Origin: Microcaldota archaeon
GTDB taxonomy: Archaea > Micrarchaeota > Micrarchaeia > Micrarchaeales > Micrarchaeaceae
Direction of reading: 5' to 3'
Length of the DNA stretch: 64,000 nt
Assembly: GCA_021818545.1 (NCBI GenBank)
Contig: JAKATX010000013.1
Coordinates: 62,001 to 126,000, forward strand
This document shows, in pieces, positions 17,401 to 24,761 of this stretch. The notes under the pieces were generated by a model. The model was given only the letters and a program-made list of their open reading frames with translations, had not been told where the DNA came from and made no database searches. Position 1 is the first letter of the stretch. The number at the start of each line of letters is the position of its first letter. The position numbers were made by a program, and so were the translations under genes.

Positions 17401-17543
17401 GCGATTAGGCCGAAGATGAACCCTGTGACAACTATCTCAAAAGTGTGCAACTCTGTCTTGCGCAATAACGCGAAAGCCAGGAGTATGCCAGGTATGAACA
17501 TTGAGAAGAAGGCTATAAGTATTGGTAAAAGTATCCCGCTCAT
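14421..17543 (-). CDS. aglB: Oligosaccharyltransferase AglB (STT3 family)
   Basis: This 1040-residue membrane enzyme transfers lipid-linked glycans to Asn in exported proteins. About thirteen hydrophobic helices fill the N-terminal ~650 residues, with the early acidic motif FFEFDPYFD near residue 150. The family signature WWDYG is at about residue 740 (RVLAWWDYGDWINW), opening the C-terminal external domain, which is rich in N-x-S/T sequons. The length is typical of archaeal STT3. It lies 41 nt downstream of the S3 gene, ending the ribosomal operon run, though it may have its own transcript. Confidence 0.93.
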   Translation of the reverse strand: MSGILLPILIAFFSMFIPGILLAFALLRKTELHTFEIVVTGFIFGLIAPATVTWVESFLIGYSSFFTFSVSLFELNAALLSVIGAVLCYKQGVFVDLSAWISSLTSKPSDEHASHGSHKKHAAWWIWTILLILMLFTFYTRIANIGTAPNFFEFDPYFDMIATQSILVYGQQFYLSPSAWPVSALGTVMRVQPLLPYLESYWYDLANMFGPNYHVFNTSLMSYVGSFYPPITAALLVFVIFVLLYHEYDPYVGLIGAALTAAMPVLITTFIAGEQLLEPWGIFSLFFFFAAYMLAVRNMKSTRLAIFAGIAFASTFLGAHYYTVDAGILAIYIVVQGVLDLIRDGKIKSEFYRMNGIVIIVIAIFLALYDPYNATLSGRIPSLLGIPTTISFALFSLIGVAAAELIIGRLPSLLKIKVSDTKAKDTSMLSSAQAFRIGVLAILLVLVALVIFFTPLGAPIASYANLSVKFTTPSSALFMTVEEYIPTGPLYDFGQQGLGVIAANIGGIPLLMWAVIVISIVLIIISIIYRNSKTAILYISIAVPLMAAGMSEVKYLPHMGVAYIMLFGIMLGELIYLAKIDFNLNKEPSPGGHELGITADMYMKGDKSIFAYAIIAIGLFFFIPALALVFLILILIFANRCEHTIYLAALLVLFIILLVIGLVTGNSGLVQGEGVSFFNVVGAASSYAANSTLACVSSPTDTYTITSSLGASMFCNTIPQYWLLSMAWVKANVGPNGSRVLAWWDYGDWINWFGNTNAVLRGDNSVPKEDYAVAAAYVLGSADGYTPNTLANLMNTNQTEYALFDQQLVSKWGALDFLACVNVNETSRAQAIAESKILGSTQPFLLGYSQCEINHDPQDLLVPYCAIDPQAQGCSPNLNYYCSISTPNTTYIRSFTLIGQSASNQSVCLDTSTNANGALSLYATSGQRMNAAIQASFDLGLVTIANTTFLDFPIIYTPNGPNGTITNAPTQFYNSNYYKAFFLGALPGFTEVYPVNASATGVNFVNYTYGVRIYKLDNYTGGNVSVPQKPPYVSNNYTMP

Positions 17544-17584
17544 CTTATCAACGGCCTACGGCCTTCCATTCTAGGCAAACTTAT

Positions 17585-18208
17585 TCAACTGCTCAATATT
17601 GCCCTTGGAATCTCAAGTTGCTTTACCTCCCTGTCCGGGAATACGGTGCCGGGAGGCACTATCCTGACCTTTATCCCTATGGCGCCGTACTTCGGGTACG
17701 CCGCACATGCAGCCTCCCTGACCAGACTCGTGACGTCTCCGGACTTTGGTATATAACCTATGCTTTTCCTTATGGACTTCGCCCTTGCACCCTTCGCGGC
17801 AAGCTTGCCGCATGCTATTATCTCGGCACCCAGGGCACCGTTCTCTATTATGTTGTGCAGGGTTGACTGTATTATCTTCCTCGCATTTATGCCGCGCTCA
17901 AGTCTGTCCGCTATGTCCTTTGCGACAAGCAGAGGTTCAAGCATCTTGTTTTCAACTTCCATGACACTTATCTGCGGATTTTCAATGCTAAATCTGTTTC
18001 TAATCGTTTCGGTTAAGGTATCTATGGTTCTTCCTGCCCTGCCTATGACCCTGCCTGGGCTCAGCACAAAGACAGTTATCCTAGTTATGACCGGTGTCTT
18101 CTGTATGTCTACCCTAGAGAAGCCTGCCCTTGAGAGGGACTTAATTAGATACTGGGAGATGTTCTCCTTTATTATCGCGTCATCTATGAATTTCCTTTCT
18201 ATTGCCAA
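17585..18208 (-). CDS. rpsC: Ribosomal protein uS3
   Basis: This 207-residue small-subunit protein has an N-terminal KH domain with VLSPGRVIGRAGRTIDTL (GxxG loop) and a C-terminal domain containing GVRKSIGYIPKSGDV-type sequence, as in archaeal S3. It binds 16S rRNA at the mRNA entry channel. The gene abuts L22 with no spacer and is the last ribosomal gene of the block. The usual next genes (uL29, then others) are absent here and replaced by aglB. Confidence 0.95.
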   Translation of the reverse strand: MAIERKFIDDAIIKENISQYLIKSLSRAGFSRVDIQKTPVITRITVFVLSPGRVIGRAGRTIDTLTETIRNRFSIENPQISVMEVENKMLEPLLVAKDIADRLERGINARKIIQSTLHNIIENGALGAEIIACGKLAAKGARAKSIRKSIGYIPKSGDVTSLVREAACAAYPKYGAIGIKVRIVPPGTVFPDREVKQLEIPRAILSS

Positions 18209-18937
18209 TCAAGCACCTTTCTTATTTTCAGTTTCCTCACTCTTGGCTGCCGCAGGACTCTGCGCTGCAGTTGCGTTAGCGTCTTTCTTGCCGACATCCT
18301 TGGGCTTCTCCGCCGCTGGCTGGGCTTTCTTAGCTTCCTTTGCCTGCTTGTCTAGCGGCTGCTTTGGCTGGGCCTTCTTCGGCGAAGCCTTTGGCTTTGA
18401 CCTTGCATCCCTCGCCTTCGAAGCCTTTATGCTGGCTGCGATGTTTTTGCTGAGGCCTTCAATCTCAGCGTTTCCGACCCCTATCTCCACTCTTGCGAGC
18501 TCGAGATCGCTGTGCCTCGTCGCACCATAACCATAACCGTGCCCTATGGATATTATGCCCTTTGACGGGTACCTGGGCACTATGACTGTCTTGTTTGCCG
18601 CTGCATGTATAACGTAAAGGTCATCGTCCATAACTCCCTTGTTGCTCGCATTGGCGCGCGCGTTGACGAGCACCTTTCTCACCAATTCGGCGCACTTCTG
18701 CGGGTACCTTCCCTTCCTGCCATGTAGCTCATGCCTCGAACCCATGTGCGTATTGTGGTTCCTGTAGAGTATTGGCACCTCGCCGTTGGCGACAGATTCC
18801 AGCAGGTCGAGCGCGCTCTGCACGCTCTTGTACCTTATCGCATCGCAGACGGCGCCGAGATCCTTGGAGCTTGCGTTTATATCGCTCATCCTGGCGAAAA
18901 CGACGTCCTTTGCCTTTTGATTGAAAGAGTATCTCAA
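18209..18937 (-). CDS. rplV: Ribosomal protein uL22 with long Ala/Lys-rich tail
   Basis: Residues 1-~155 are a normal archaeal uL22 (SAKDV-like start, NHNTHMGSRHELHGRKGRYPQKC, GATRHSDLELARVEIGVG). An extra ~85 residues follow, rich in Lys, Ala, Pro and Glu (SKPKASPKKAQPKQPLDK), and predicted disordered. uL22 lines the exit tunnel, and its C-terminus reaches the ribosome surface, so the tail may contact factors or the membrane. It abuts both the S19 and S3 genes, showing tight operon packing. Confidence 0.95.
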   Translation of the reverse strand: MRYSFNQKAKDVVFARMSDINASSKDLGAVCDAIRYKSVQSALDLLESVANGEVPILYRNHNTHMGSRHELHGRKGRYPQKCAELVRKVLVNARANASNKGVMDDDLYVIHAAANKTVIVPRYPSKGIISIGHGYGYGATRHSDLELARVEIGVGNAEIEGLSKNIAASIKASKARDARSKPKASPKKAQPKQPLDKQAKEAKKAQPAAEKPKDVGKKDANATAAQSPAAAKSEETENKKGA

Positions 18938-19330
18938 TTACTTCACCGCTAGGAACTTGCTTCCACGTGTGGCCCTTATTCCAGGAGCCGAGTGCAGCAC
19001 GCGCTTTGTTGAGTATGCGAACTCGCCGAGCCTATGCCCAAGCATGCCGGCGGATATCTCGAACGGCTGGAACTCCTTGCCGTTGTAGACAGAGAATGTC
19101 AAGCCTATCCACGAAGGCAATATAACTGCCTCGCGCACATGGGTCTTTATCGGCTTCTTGTTGGCCGACTTCTTCATCTCCTCTATCTTGGCCAGCAACT
19201 CCCTGTACTGCATTGAGTTGCGACTTATGCTGCGCCTCTGCCTCGACTTTATCAGCTTTATGTACTGCTCATTGCTGAGGTTGGCCGCATCTCCTGCCAG
19301 CATCCCGTTAAAAGCTATCCTCTCTACCAT
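18938..19330 (-). CDS. rpsS: Ribosomal protein uS19
   Basis: This 130-residue protein carries the S19 signature: THVREAVILPSWIGLTFSVYNGKEF and MLGHRLGEFAYSTKRVLHSAPG. The archaeal-type N-terminal extension includes LIKSRQRRSISR. It binds the head of 16S rRNA with S13. The start could be Met1 or Met10 (MLAGDAANLS); Met1 is kept. It follows L2 by 4 nt and abuts L22. Confidence 0.95.
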   Translation of the reverse strand: MVERIAFNGMLAGDAANLSNEQYIKLIKSRQRRSISRNSMQYRELLAKIEEMKKSANKKPIKTHVREAVILPSWIGLTFSVYNGKEFQPFEISAGMLGHRLGEFAYSTKRVLHSAPGIRATRGSKFLAVK

Positions 19331-19334
19331 TTAG

Positions 19335-20048
19335 TCATCCCTTCTTTTTCCTTCCGACGCGCCTGGCTGCTATGTGACCTACTTTCCTTCCTGGCGGGGC
19401 GTTCCTTGAAGTCATGCTGCTCTTACCCTTGTGGTGCTGCTTGCCGCCGAATGGGTGGTCGACTGGGTTGCTCTTCACGCCCCTGTTCCTAGGCCACATC
19501 TTATTGATTGCATGATTAATATAAAAGTTCTTGCCTGCTTTCACCAGGGGTGCCTCTTCCATGCCCCCTCCGGCAACTATGCCCAACTGTGCCCTGCACT
19601 CGCTGCGCACCGTTATGGATGTCTTGGAAGGCAGCTGCACCGTTGCAAACCCGCCATCATGGGATACCAAGAGCCCTGAGCTGCCCGCACTCCTAGCGTA
19701 CTTGCCGCCGTCGCCTGGCGATGATTCTATATTGTATATCGGAGTGCCATCCGGTATTTTGGAAAGCTCCGCGACTGTGCCAAGACCCAGTACACTGCCG
19801 TTCAAATGTATCTTATCGCCAACCTTTATGCCTTCAGGGGCCAGAAGATAACCGCTAGAAAAATTACCATATAGCACCTCCATTAACGGGGCAGTATGGC
19901 CCGTGTGGTTGAATATGCCTATCACTTCGCCAACCATTACGTTCTTCCTGTCGCTCGGGAAACTGATGTCAATGTCAAATGTGCCTGGCAGCTTGGAGTA
20001 GGCATTAGTGCCCTTTCCTCTCCTTTGCTGCTTTAGTCTCTTTCCCAT
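19335..20048 (-). CDS. rplB: Ribosomal protein uL2
   Basis: This 237-residue large-subunit protein is needed for peptidyl-transferase function. Core motifs are visible: GLLVSHDGGFATVQLPSK in the SH3-like region, and the conserved MWPRNRGVKSNPVDHPFGGKQHH with the key His near the C-terminus. The basic tail ends RRVGRKKKG. It lies 4 nt before S19 and 10 nt after L23. Confidence 0.96.
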   Translation of the reverse strand: MGKRLKQQRRGKGTNAYSKLPGTFDIDISFPSDRKNVMVGEVIGIFNHTGHTAPLMEVLYGNFSSGYLLAPEGIKVGDKIHLNGSVLGLGTVAELSKIPDGTPIYNIESSPGDGGKYARSAGSSGLLVSHDGGFATVQLPSKTSITVRSECRAQLGIVAGGGMEEAPLVKAGKNFYINHAINKMWPRNRGVKSNPVDHPFGGKQHHKGKSSMTSRNAPPGRKVGHIAARRVGRKKKG

Positions 20049-20058
20049 GCTCCCACCT

Positions 20059-20310
20059 TTATACCAGCTTCAACTTGACTGCAACGTCGCTTGCGTTGTA
20101 GCCCTTTGACAGCTTTATGAACGCCTTCTTTGCATTTGCCGGAGTGTTCAGCGTGCGTACCGCGCTCACCTTTACGTTGAACGTGCTCTCAAACTCCTTC
20201 TTTATCTCTGGTTTAGTGGCCCTGAAGTCCACAATGTAGACTATCACGTTGTCCCTTTCTATCATACCAACGGACTTTTCTGTTGCAAGCGGATATTTCA
20301 ATATTCCCAT
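20059..20310 (-). CDS. rplW: Ribosomal protein uL23
   Basis: This 83-residue protein begins GILKYPLATEKSVGMIERDN and contains VKVSAVRTLNTPANAKKAFIKL, typical of short archaeal uL23. It sits at the tunnel exit and is the docking site for SRP54, which is encoded at 56157. It lies between L4 and L2 with gaps of 4 and 10 nt. Confidence 0.95.
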   Translation of the reverse strand: MGILKYPLATEKSVGMIERDNVIVYIVDFRATKPEIKKEFESTFNVKVSAVRTLNTPANAKKAFIKLSKGYNASDVAVKLKLV

Positions 20311-20314
20311 ATGA

Positions 20315-21112
20315 TCACTTGAGACTTAATTTGCTTATGTCCTGATCAAGGCTCTTGACTGCGGACTCGCTCCATACCACAAGCCTGCCTGGCTTGCCGC
20401 CAGGAGCCAATAAGCACACGCGCAACTGATCAACCTTGCATATGTCGAATCCCGGTATGTTCCTTGCAGCCTTTGATATGCCGCTGTCCTCCTTCACCAC
20501 GAAGAGCACAGACCTTTTGTACTTCCTCTGTGAAGCAGAGCGCCTTATCCCCTTCTTTATCCTTGCTGCGGCCCCTACTTTATTATCGGAAAGGCCAAGG
20601 CTTTCAATCATGCTGATTACATCTTTTGTCTTCTTAAGGGCCTGGACCTCGTCCGAAAGCACTATCGGAAGGGCCTTTGATGACTTAACATGATCGCTTA
20701 ATACAGTGGCCGCTATCGCAGACGCAATCGCCTTCTGGTATTCCCTCTTGTTTATCTGCTCTATTATCGTCTTCTCTATCATGTGCGGGTGGGCGCGTTT
20801 TCCCTTGACTGCAGATGGTATGCGCCTTACATCTCCCTGCCTGCCGCCGCCCAGCTTCTGCCTGGGCCTTATCGCTATTCCCATGTGCCTGCCTGTTCTG
20901 TATGAACCCATGGCGCCATAATATCTAGCGCTTGTCTGCATGCCTGCAAGTGGGAAGTGGCCCTGGGGCTGGAATTCCCTTGTCTGTTCGGCAATGGCCG
21001 CCCTGAGTATTATCTCCGGCCTTACCGACTCGCTGAAGGCAGACGGCTTCTGCACGCTGCCCTTGACCGAGCCTTTTAGGTCGAGCACGTTAAATGTACT
21101 TTGTTCCTGCAA
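20315..21112 (-). CDS. rpl4: Ribosomal protein uL4 (archaeal L4/L1e type)
   Basis: The protein has 265 residues and follows L3 by 13 nt. Archaeal features include SESVRPEIILRAAIAEQT, the loop RTGRHMGIAIRPRQKLGGGRQGDVRR that extends toward the exit tunnel, and the C-terminal globular part with RSVLFVVKEDSGISKAARNIPG. uL4 often feeds back on its own operon in bacteria; no such site is proved here, although the operon has a long leader. Confidence 0.95.
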   Translation of the reverse strand: MQEQSTFNVLDLKGSVKGSVQKPSAFSESVRPEIILRAAIAEQTREFQPQGHFPLAGMQTSARYYGAMGSYRTGRHMGIAIRPRQKLGGGRQGDVRRIPSAVKGKRAHPHMIEKTIIEQINKREYQKAIASAIAATVLSDHVKSSKALPIVLSDEVQALKKTKDVISMIESLGLSDNKVGAAARIKKGIRRSASQRKYKRSVLFVVKEDSGISKAARNIPGFDICKVDQLRVCLLAPGGKPGRLVVWSESAVKSLDQDISKLSLK

Positions 21113-21125
21113 GCTAATCTAACCT

Positions 21126-22091
21126 TTAAAACATCACATCGTTTATCTTCGGCTCCTTTATCCCCTTGACGTTTATGTTGGTTACCGACTTCCTTATCCT
21201 TACGAGCCTCTTTGACGGGCCGGGAACCGAGCCGTCTATTATTATGAAATTATTCCTGACCAAGCCGTAATTAAGGAACCCGGAGCTAGGGTTTATCGAG
21301 TCCGAGTCGGCCTTCGAGCCTATCTTAAGTATGCGCTTGTTCTGTTCTATCCTGTAATTGAATCCTGTCTGACCGGCATGCGGCACTGAGTACAGGACCT
21401 TGCCCGGCTTGAATGGACCTAAAGTTCCTACGTGCCTTATCTTCTGCGTTGCCTTGTGCGATACCCTCGCCACCCCGAAACGCTTTATGACCCCCTGCCA
21501 TCCCTTGCCCTTTGTTATTGAGGCGACGTCTACGTACTCGCCAGGCTTGAAGAAGTCCTGGAGCCCGGCTTCCTTGCCAAGCTTCTGGGTTATAGCGGTG
21601 AATTTCTCCTCCATGCTCTTGCCACCTATCGGGGATTCGAACCTGTTGGGGTGATGCTGGCCTGAAGCTACGCCCTTTGGATATGTTACGAGAAGCGCAG
21701 TCACGTCGATGAACTCTGAAAGCTTCTGCTTTATCTCCGGTATCTTGCTCTCGTCTGTTTTTATCTTCTTTATGCCCAGCTTCTGCACGGACGCCTTGTC
21801 AAGTATCTCCTTGGAAACCGTCCTGTATCCGGTAAGCGGATCCTTTGAGTAAAGCCTGATGCCATATACCAGCATTGGCGGCGCCTCCAGCAGCGTGCAT
21901 GCCCTATTGACCTCCTGCTGCTTTGCCGCAGGATTCATGTCGTTTATCATTGCGACGTGACCAGTTGCTACCTTGAAGGCTATCATGTTGCCCATGCTGC
22001 CTGTGTCTATGCCGCCAGATTGATTGCGCAGCCTAGGCAAACGCGTCTGTGCGCGCCTTTTATGCCAGTACTGCATTGATCCTCTTCGCAT
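21126..22091 (-). CDS. rplC: Ribosomal protein uL3
   Basis: The large-subunit protein has about 321 residues. It begins MRRGSMQYWHKRRAQTRLPRL if started at the ATG at 22091, which matches archaeal uL3. An ATG at 22109 is an alternative, and the track start at 22187 is too long. Diagnostic segments are KGKGWQGVIKRFGVARVSHK, HAGQTGFNYRIEQNK and GPSKRLVRIRKS. It is the first gene of the L3-L4-L23-L2-S19-L22-S3 series. Confidence 0.94.
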   Translation of the reverse strand: MRRGSMQYWHKRRAQTRLPRLRNQSGGIDTGSMGNMIAFKVATGHVAMINDMNPAAKQQEVNRACTLLEAPPMLVYGIRLYSKDPLTGYRTVSKEILDKASVQKLGIKKIKTDESKIPEIKQKLSEFIDVTALLVTYPKGVASGQHHPNRFESPIGGKSMEEKFTAITQKLGKEAGLQDFFKPGEYVDVASITKGKGWQGVIKRFGVARVSHKATQKIRHVGTLGPFKPGKVLYSVPHAGQTGFNYRIEQNKRILKIGSKADSDSINPSSGFLNYGLVRNNFIIIDGSVPGPSKRLVRIRKSVTNINVKGIKEPKINDVMF

Positions 22092-22225
22092 ACTCACACA
22101 CTCGCTCATGACTAATAGAGCGTTAAAGGTAATGTTGTTTTTCTCCTTCAGCACCAGATGAGAATGGCCACATTGCTTATGAATCACAAAAAGCCAGACA
22201 TTACGAAGTATTTATCATGGGTTTA

Positions 22226-22239
22226 CATTTATATATTTT
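22226..22239 (-). promoter_or_regulatory. Probable TATA box of the uL3 operon
   Basis: The minus strand reads AAATATATAAATG within the end of the Pcc1 gene. Transcription from here would start near 22200, leaving an unusually long leader of about 100 nt before uL3. Such a leader could hold a regulatory RNA structure; this is inference. Confidence 0.4.
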
Positions 22240-22498
22240 TACTTTTAGCACCGATTTGTGGAATTTTTACTCTGCTTACGCTTTCTATCACTTGTATGTC
22301 CTTTAATATGGCATTCAGCGATGCCTTCAGCGCCGTGGCGTCTTTCGCTTCTATCCTGATCTTAAGCATGGTCGGCTTTTCGGACATGCTGACCGTGCTC
22401 CTTTTGTACTGCGAAGTTTTGCCTATTAGCTCAATGTAACTCATTCCTGATGGCTTCTTAATGGATATTATTGCGGTGAGATCGTAATGGTCCGCCAT
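22229..22498 (-). CDS. pcc1: KEOPS subunit Pcc1-like protein
   Basis: This 89-residue protein fits the CTAG/Pcc1 family, the dimerising subunit of the KEOPS complex that makes t6A37 in tRNAs reading ANN codons. The conserved C-terminal half shows MLKIRIEAKDATALKASLNA followed by ILKDIQVIE. Length and the beta-beta-alpha-beta-beta-alpha feel are right. It follows the Brix-like gene by 4 nt, an arrangement common in archaea. Similarity is weak in the N-terminal half, so the call rests on pattern plus context. Confidence 0.7.
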   Translation of the reverse strand: MADHYDLTAIISIKKPSGMSYIELIGKTSQYKRSTVSMSEKPTMLKIRIEAKDATALKASLNAILKDIQVIESVSRVKIPQIGAKSKNI

Positions 22499-22502
22499 TC
22501 AA

Positions 22503-22820
22503 TCATTCCTGTTCTGCGATTTTTGCATGGGTGCGCGAACCCAGTGATACGCTGCCAATCCATGAGTACGCCCCGTCGATACCGTTAACCTTTAGCTTAT
22601 CCGCACGCATCTTGGCACCTCCGCGTGAAGGCACTAGCCTTATGATTAGTGCACTGTCGAAACCGCGCCTTATGGCGTCTTTGACCACGTCCCTTATCGT
22701 CTTAGACCCCCTGCAGACTACCACGGAATCATCAGCGCCCAGCTTAGCGGCTAGCCGCTCTGATTCATTGAAAAGCATACGCGCATTCCGATGGCAGCGC
22801 GAATAAGTAATGTAGGGCAT
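22503..22820 (-). CDS. Minimal Brix-domain-like (Imp4-type) protein
   Basis: The protein is only 105 residues. The start PYITYSRCHRNARMLFNESE resembles the TTSR opening of archaeal Brix/Imp4 proteins. The next half-domain (VVCRGSKTIRDVVKDAIRRG, then FDSALIIRLVPSRGG) fits the RGK...A...DRVIIV pattern. Family members help ribosome assembly. Typical archaeal Brix proteins are ~150-180 residues, so this is a shortened version, apparently without the C-terminal lobe. Its position between eL15 and Pcc1 supports the assignment, but it is not certain. Confidence 0.55.
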   Translation of the reverse strand: MPYITYSRCHRNARMLFNESERLAAKLGADDSVVVCRGSKTIRDVVKDAIRRGFDSALIIRLVPSRGGAKMRADKLKVNGIDGAYSWIGSVSLGSRTHAKIAEQE

Positions 22821-22832
22821 TTGCCTACCGAA

Positions 22833-23405
22833 TCACGCAGCGCTTCTCTCCACTGCCCTCTTGCTCGGCCTTGTCTTGCCGGTTCCGAAGCCCTTGTTCA
22901 TCATGCCGCGGTGCCTCCTTCCGGAAACCGTGAGACCCCTGGATGCCCTTTGCTTCTGCATTATAACGCCGGAGTAGTTCCGGTCCGCAAGCAGCACCGG
23001 GCTGCTCTTATCCAGAAGTATCACCTCATAGAACTTCTCGTAGCCGTTAGTTCCGACGAAATATGAATTCAGGATCTCGCAGTTCGAGAACTTCTGGGCG
23101 GCCCTGCCTTCCGCTATGGACTGCATAGAACTTACCCTTGAGAAGTATCTGCCGCTCTTGGATGGTTTTCGGCCTCCGCCTGGCCTTGCGCGCTTGCTCT
23201 TTCCAGACCTTACGCGCACGCGGGCCAGCAGTATGCCTTGCTTCGCCTTGTAACCGAGCTCCCTGGCCCTGACCAGATTTGTAGGGCGGATTACCCTGAT
23301 CACCGTAGGCTCTGCGTGCCACTGTGCAAGCCTATCCTTGTATGCCTGCGGCACCTCCTTGAACTCCCTCTGCATCGTTTCTTTTATAGCCTTATAACCG
23401 CTCAT
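22833..23405 (-). CDS. rpl15e: Ribosomal protein eL15
   Basis: This 190-residue archaeal/eukaryotic large-subunit protein is recognised by KQGILLARVRVRSGKSKRAR, GGGRKPSKSGRYFSRV, NCEILNSYFVGTNGYEKFYE and SGRRHRGMMNKGFGTGKTRPS. The start was moved to the Met at 23405 (MSGYKAIKETM) as in homologs. It heads the minus-strand eL15-Brix-Pcc1 group and is divergently transcribed from the epimerase gene. Confidence 0.95.
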   Translation of the reverse strand: MSGYKAIKETMQREFKEVPQAYKDRLAQWHAEPTVIRVIRPTNLVRARELGYKAKQGILLARVRVRSGKSKRARPGGGRKPSKSGRYFSRVSSMQSIAEGRAAQKFSNCEILNSYFVGTNGYEKFYEVILLDKSSPVLLADRNYSGVIMQKQRASRGLTVSGRRHRGMMNKGFGTGKTRPSKRAVERSAA

Positions 23406-23541
23406 GAAAACCACTAATCTGAAATAGTACTAATGATTGGTTACCCAAAATATAAAAATATGTGGCAGCCGCCGCTGTCCATCAATATTTCCGCTGCAGC
23501 AATACTTTAATCCCTTGCGTTCGATTAATAAGCGTGCTAAA

Positions 23542-24189
23542 ATGAGCGCCGTTGACATAGCACCATCCATACTCTCCGCTGACTTCGGAAACATGAGAAA
23601 CGAGATAAAGCGGCTAGAGCGCGGAGGGGCGGACAGAGTCCACATAGACGTTATGGACGGACACTTCGTACCGAACATCACCTTTGGGCAGGAGTTGATA
23701 AGATCCGTAAGGGATGCCACCGGATTGCACTTCGAAACGCACCTTATGATAGAGAAGCCCGAACGATATATAAAGCAGTTTGCAGAGGCAGGATCTGATA
23801 CGCTGATAGTGCATTATGAGGCGATCAAATCCGCAAGCAAGGTGCTGGAATCGATAAGGGGGCTTGGGAAAGAAGCGGGCATAGCAGTAAATCCGGAGAC
23901 CCCGATGGATGGCGTGCTCGGATGCATGAAGCACGCCGACATGCTGCTTGTCATGGGCGTCCACCCGGGGTTCGGAGGCCAGAAGTTCATGCCGGTAGCA
24001 TTAAGGAAGATACAGCAGGGGAGAGAACACGCAAAGGCGGATTTCAGGATAGGCGTGGACGGCGGCATAAATCTTGAAACAGGGCTGATGGCGATGCGGG
24101 CTGGTGCGAACGAACTCATAGCAGGCAGCGCGATATTTAATTCCGACAACTTGACCAAAGCAATTAGGGATTTCAAGCGCCTGAGGTAG
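23542..24189 (+). CDS. rpe: Ribulose-phosphate 3-epimerase
   Basis: This 215-residue TIM-barrel enzyme interconverts ribulose-5-P and xylulose-5-P in the pentose phosphate pathway. Catalytic and metal residues are visible: APSILSADF, HIDVMDGHFVPN (Asp and His ligands), HLMIEKPERYI, MGVHPGFGGQKF and the active-site Asp in GVDGGIN. The start was set at the ATG at 23542 because the product then begins MSAVDIAPSIL like homologs. Rpe is unusual in archaea, most of which lack the full pentose phosphate pathway, so it may serve non-oxidative pentose synthesis. Confidence 0.93.
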   Translation: MSAVDIAPSILSADFGNMRNEIKRLERGGADRVHIDVMDGHFVPNITFGQELIRSVRDATGLHFETHLMIEKPERYIKQFAEAGSDTLIVHYEAIKSASKVLESIRGLGKEAGIAVNPETPMDGVLGCMKHADMLLVMGVHPGFGGQKFMPVALRKIQQGREHAKADFRIGVDGGINLETGLMAMRAGANELIAGSAIFNSDNLTKAIRDFKRLR

Positions 24190-24233
24190 GTAGATGTAAG
24201 CATTAGCGGCTGGCGCTGGTTTTCAGAACTGCG

Positions 24234-24707
24234 TCACGGAAGTTTTGTGATGCTGGTCACATTTATGTAATAGTACGTATTTGTGCAGTTGACCTGCGTT
24301 ACGCACTGATTGCTTGTGGAACTTTCTGCCTGTATGGTGCAATTTGATTCCTGGGTGGTGCATGCCGCAGTAGAAACCGCGGAACCGAATAGCCCGAAAG
24401 CGGTGTAATTGCCTCCGTATATGAGCTGTGCTGAAGAGACATTGTTCAGCGCCACAAAACCGCCTGCAAAGTTGTATAAATTGTATACGGCATAGTTGTT
24501 CCTTGCCAATGTGCCAGTTACCTGTATGCTCTTGCCGTAATAGCCGGATGGATTCTGAAGCAACTTTGAAATTCGTATTACGTTAGCGTTTATTGAATTG
24601 TCATAAACCAGCTTGTTGAGGAAACCGGATTGCAGCAGATAAAGGAAAAGTACTACTACAATTACAATGATGATTATGCCTTTAAGCAGTGCATCGAAAA
24701 CTGACAT
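24234..24707 (-). CDS. Membrane-anchored protein with possible OB-like external domain
   Basis: The protein has about 157 residues. A single N-terminal transmembrane helix (GIIIIVIVVVLFLYLLQSGF) is followed by an external domain. PSGYYGKSIQVTGTLARNNY could be the first strands of an OB fold, but this is a weak guess. The rest is rich in Asn/Thr sequons and contains a pair of cysteines on each side (AACTTQESNC; QCVTQVNC), perhaps forming disulfides. It would be a plausible AglB/VKOR client. Function unknown. Start set to MSVFDALLKG. Confidence 0.6.
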   Translation of the reverse strand: MSVFDALLKGIIIIVIVVVLFLYLLQSGFLNKLVYDNSINANVIRISKLLQNPSGYYGKSIQVTGTLARNNYAVYNLYNFAGGFVALNNVSSAQLIYGGNYTAFGLFGSAVSTAACTTQESNCTIQAESSTSNQCVTQVNCTNTYYYINVTSITKLP

Positions 24708-24761
24708 GAAATTATAGCGCACACAAACAATAAATCCTTTGCTGATTTGATGGGAGCACGG

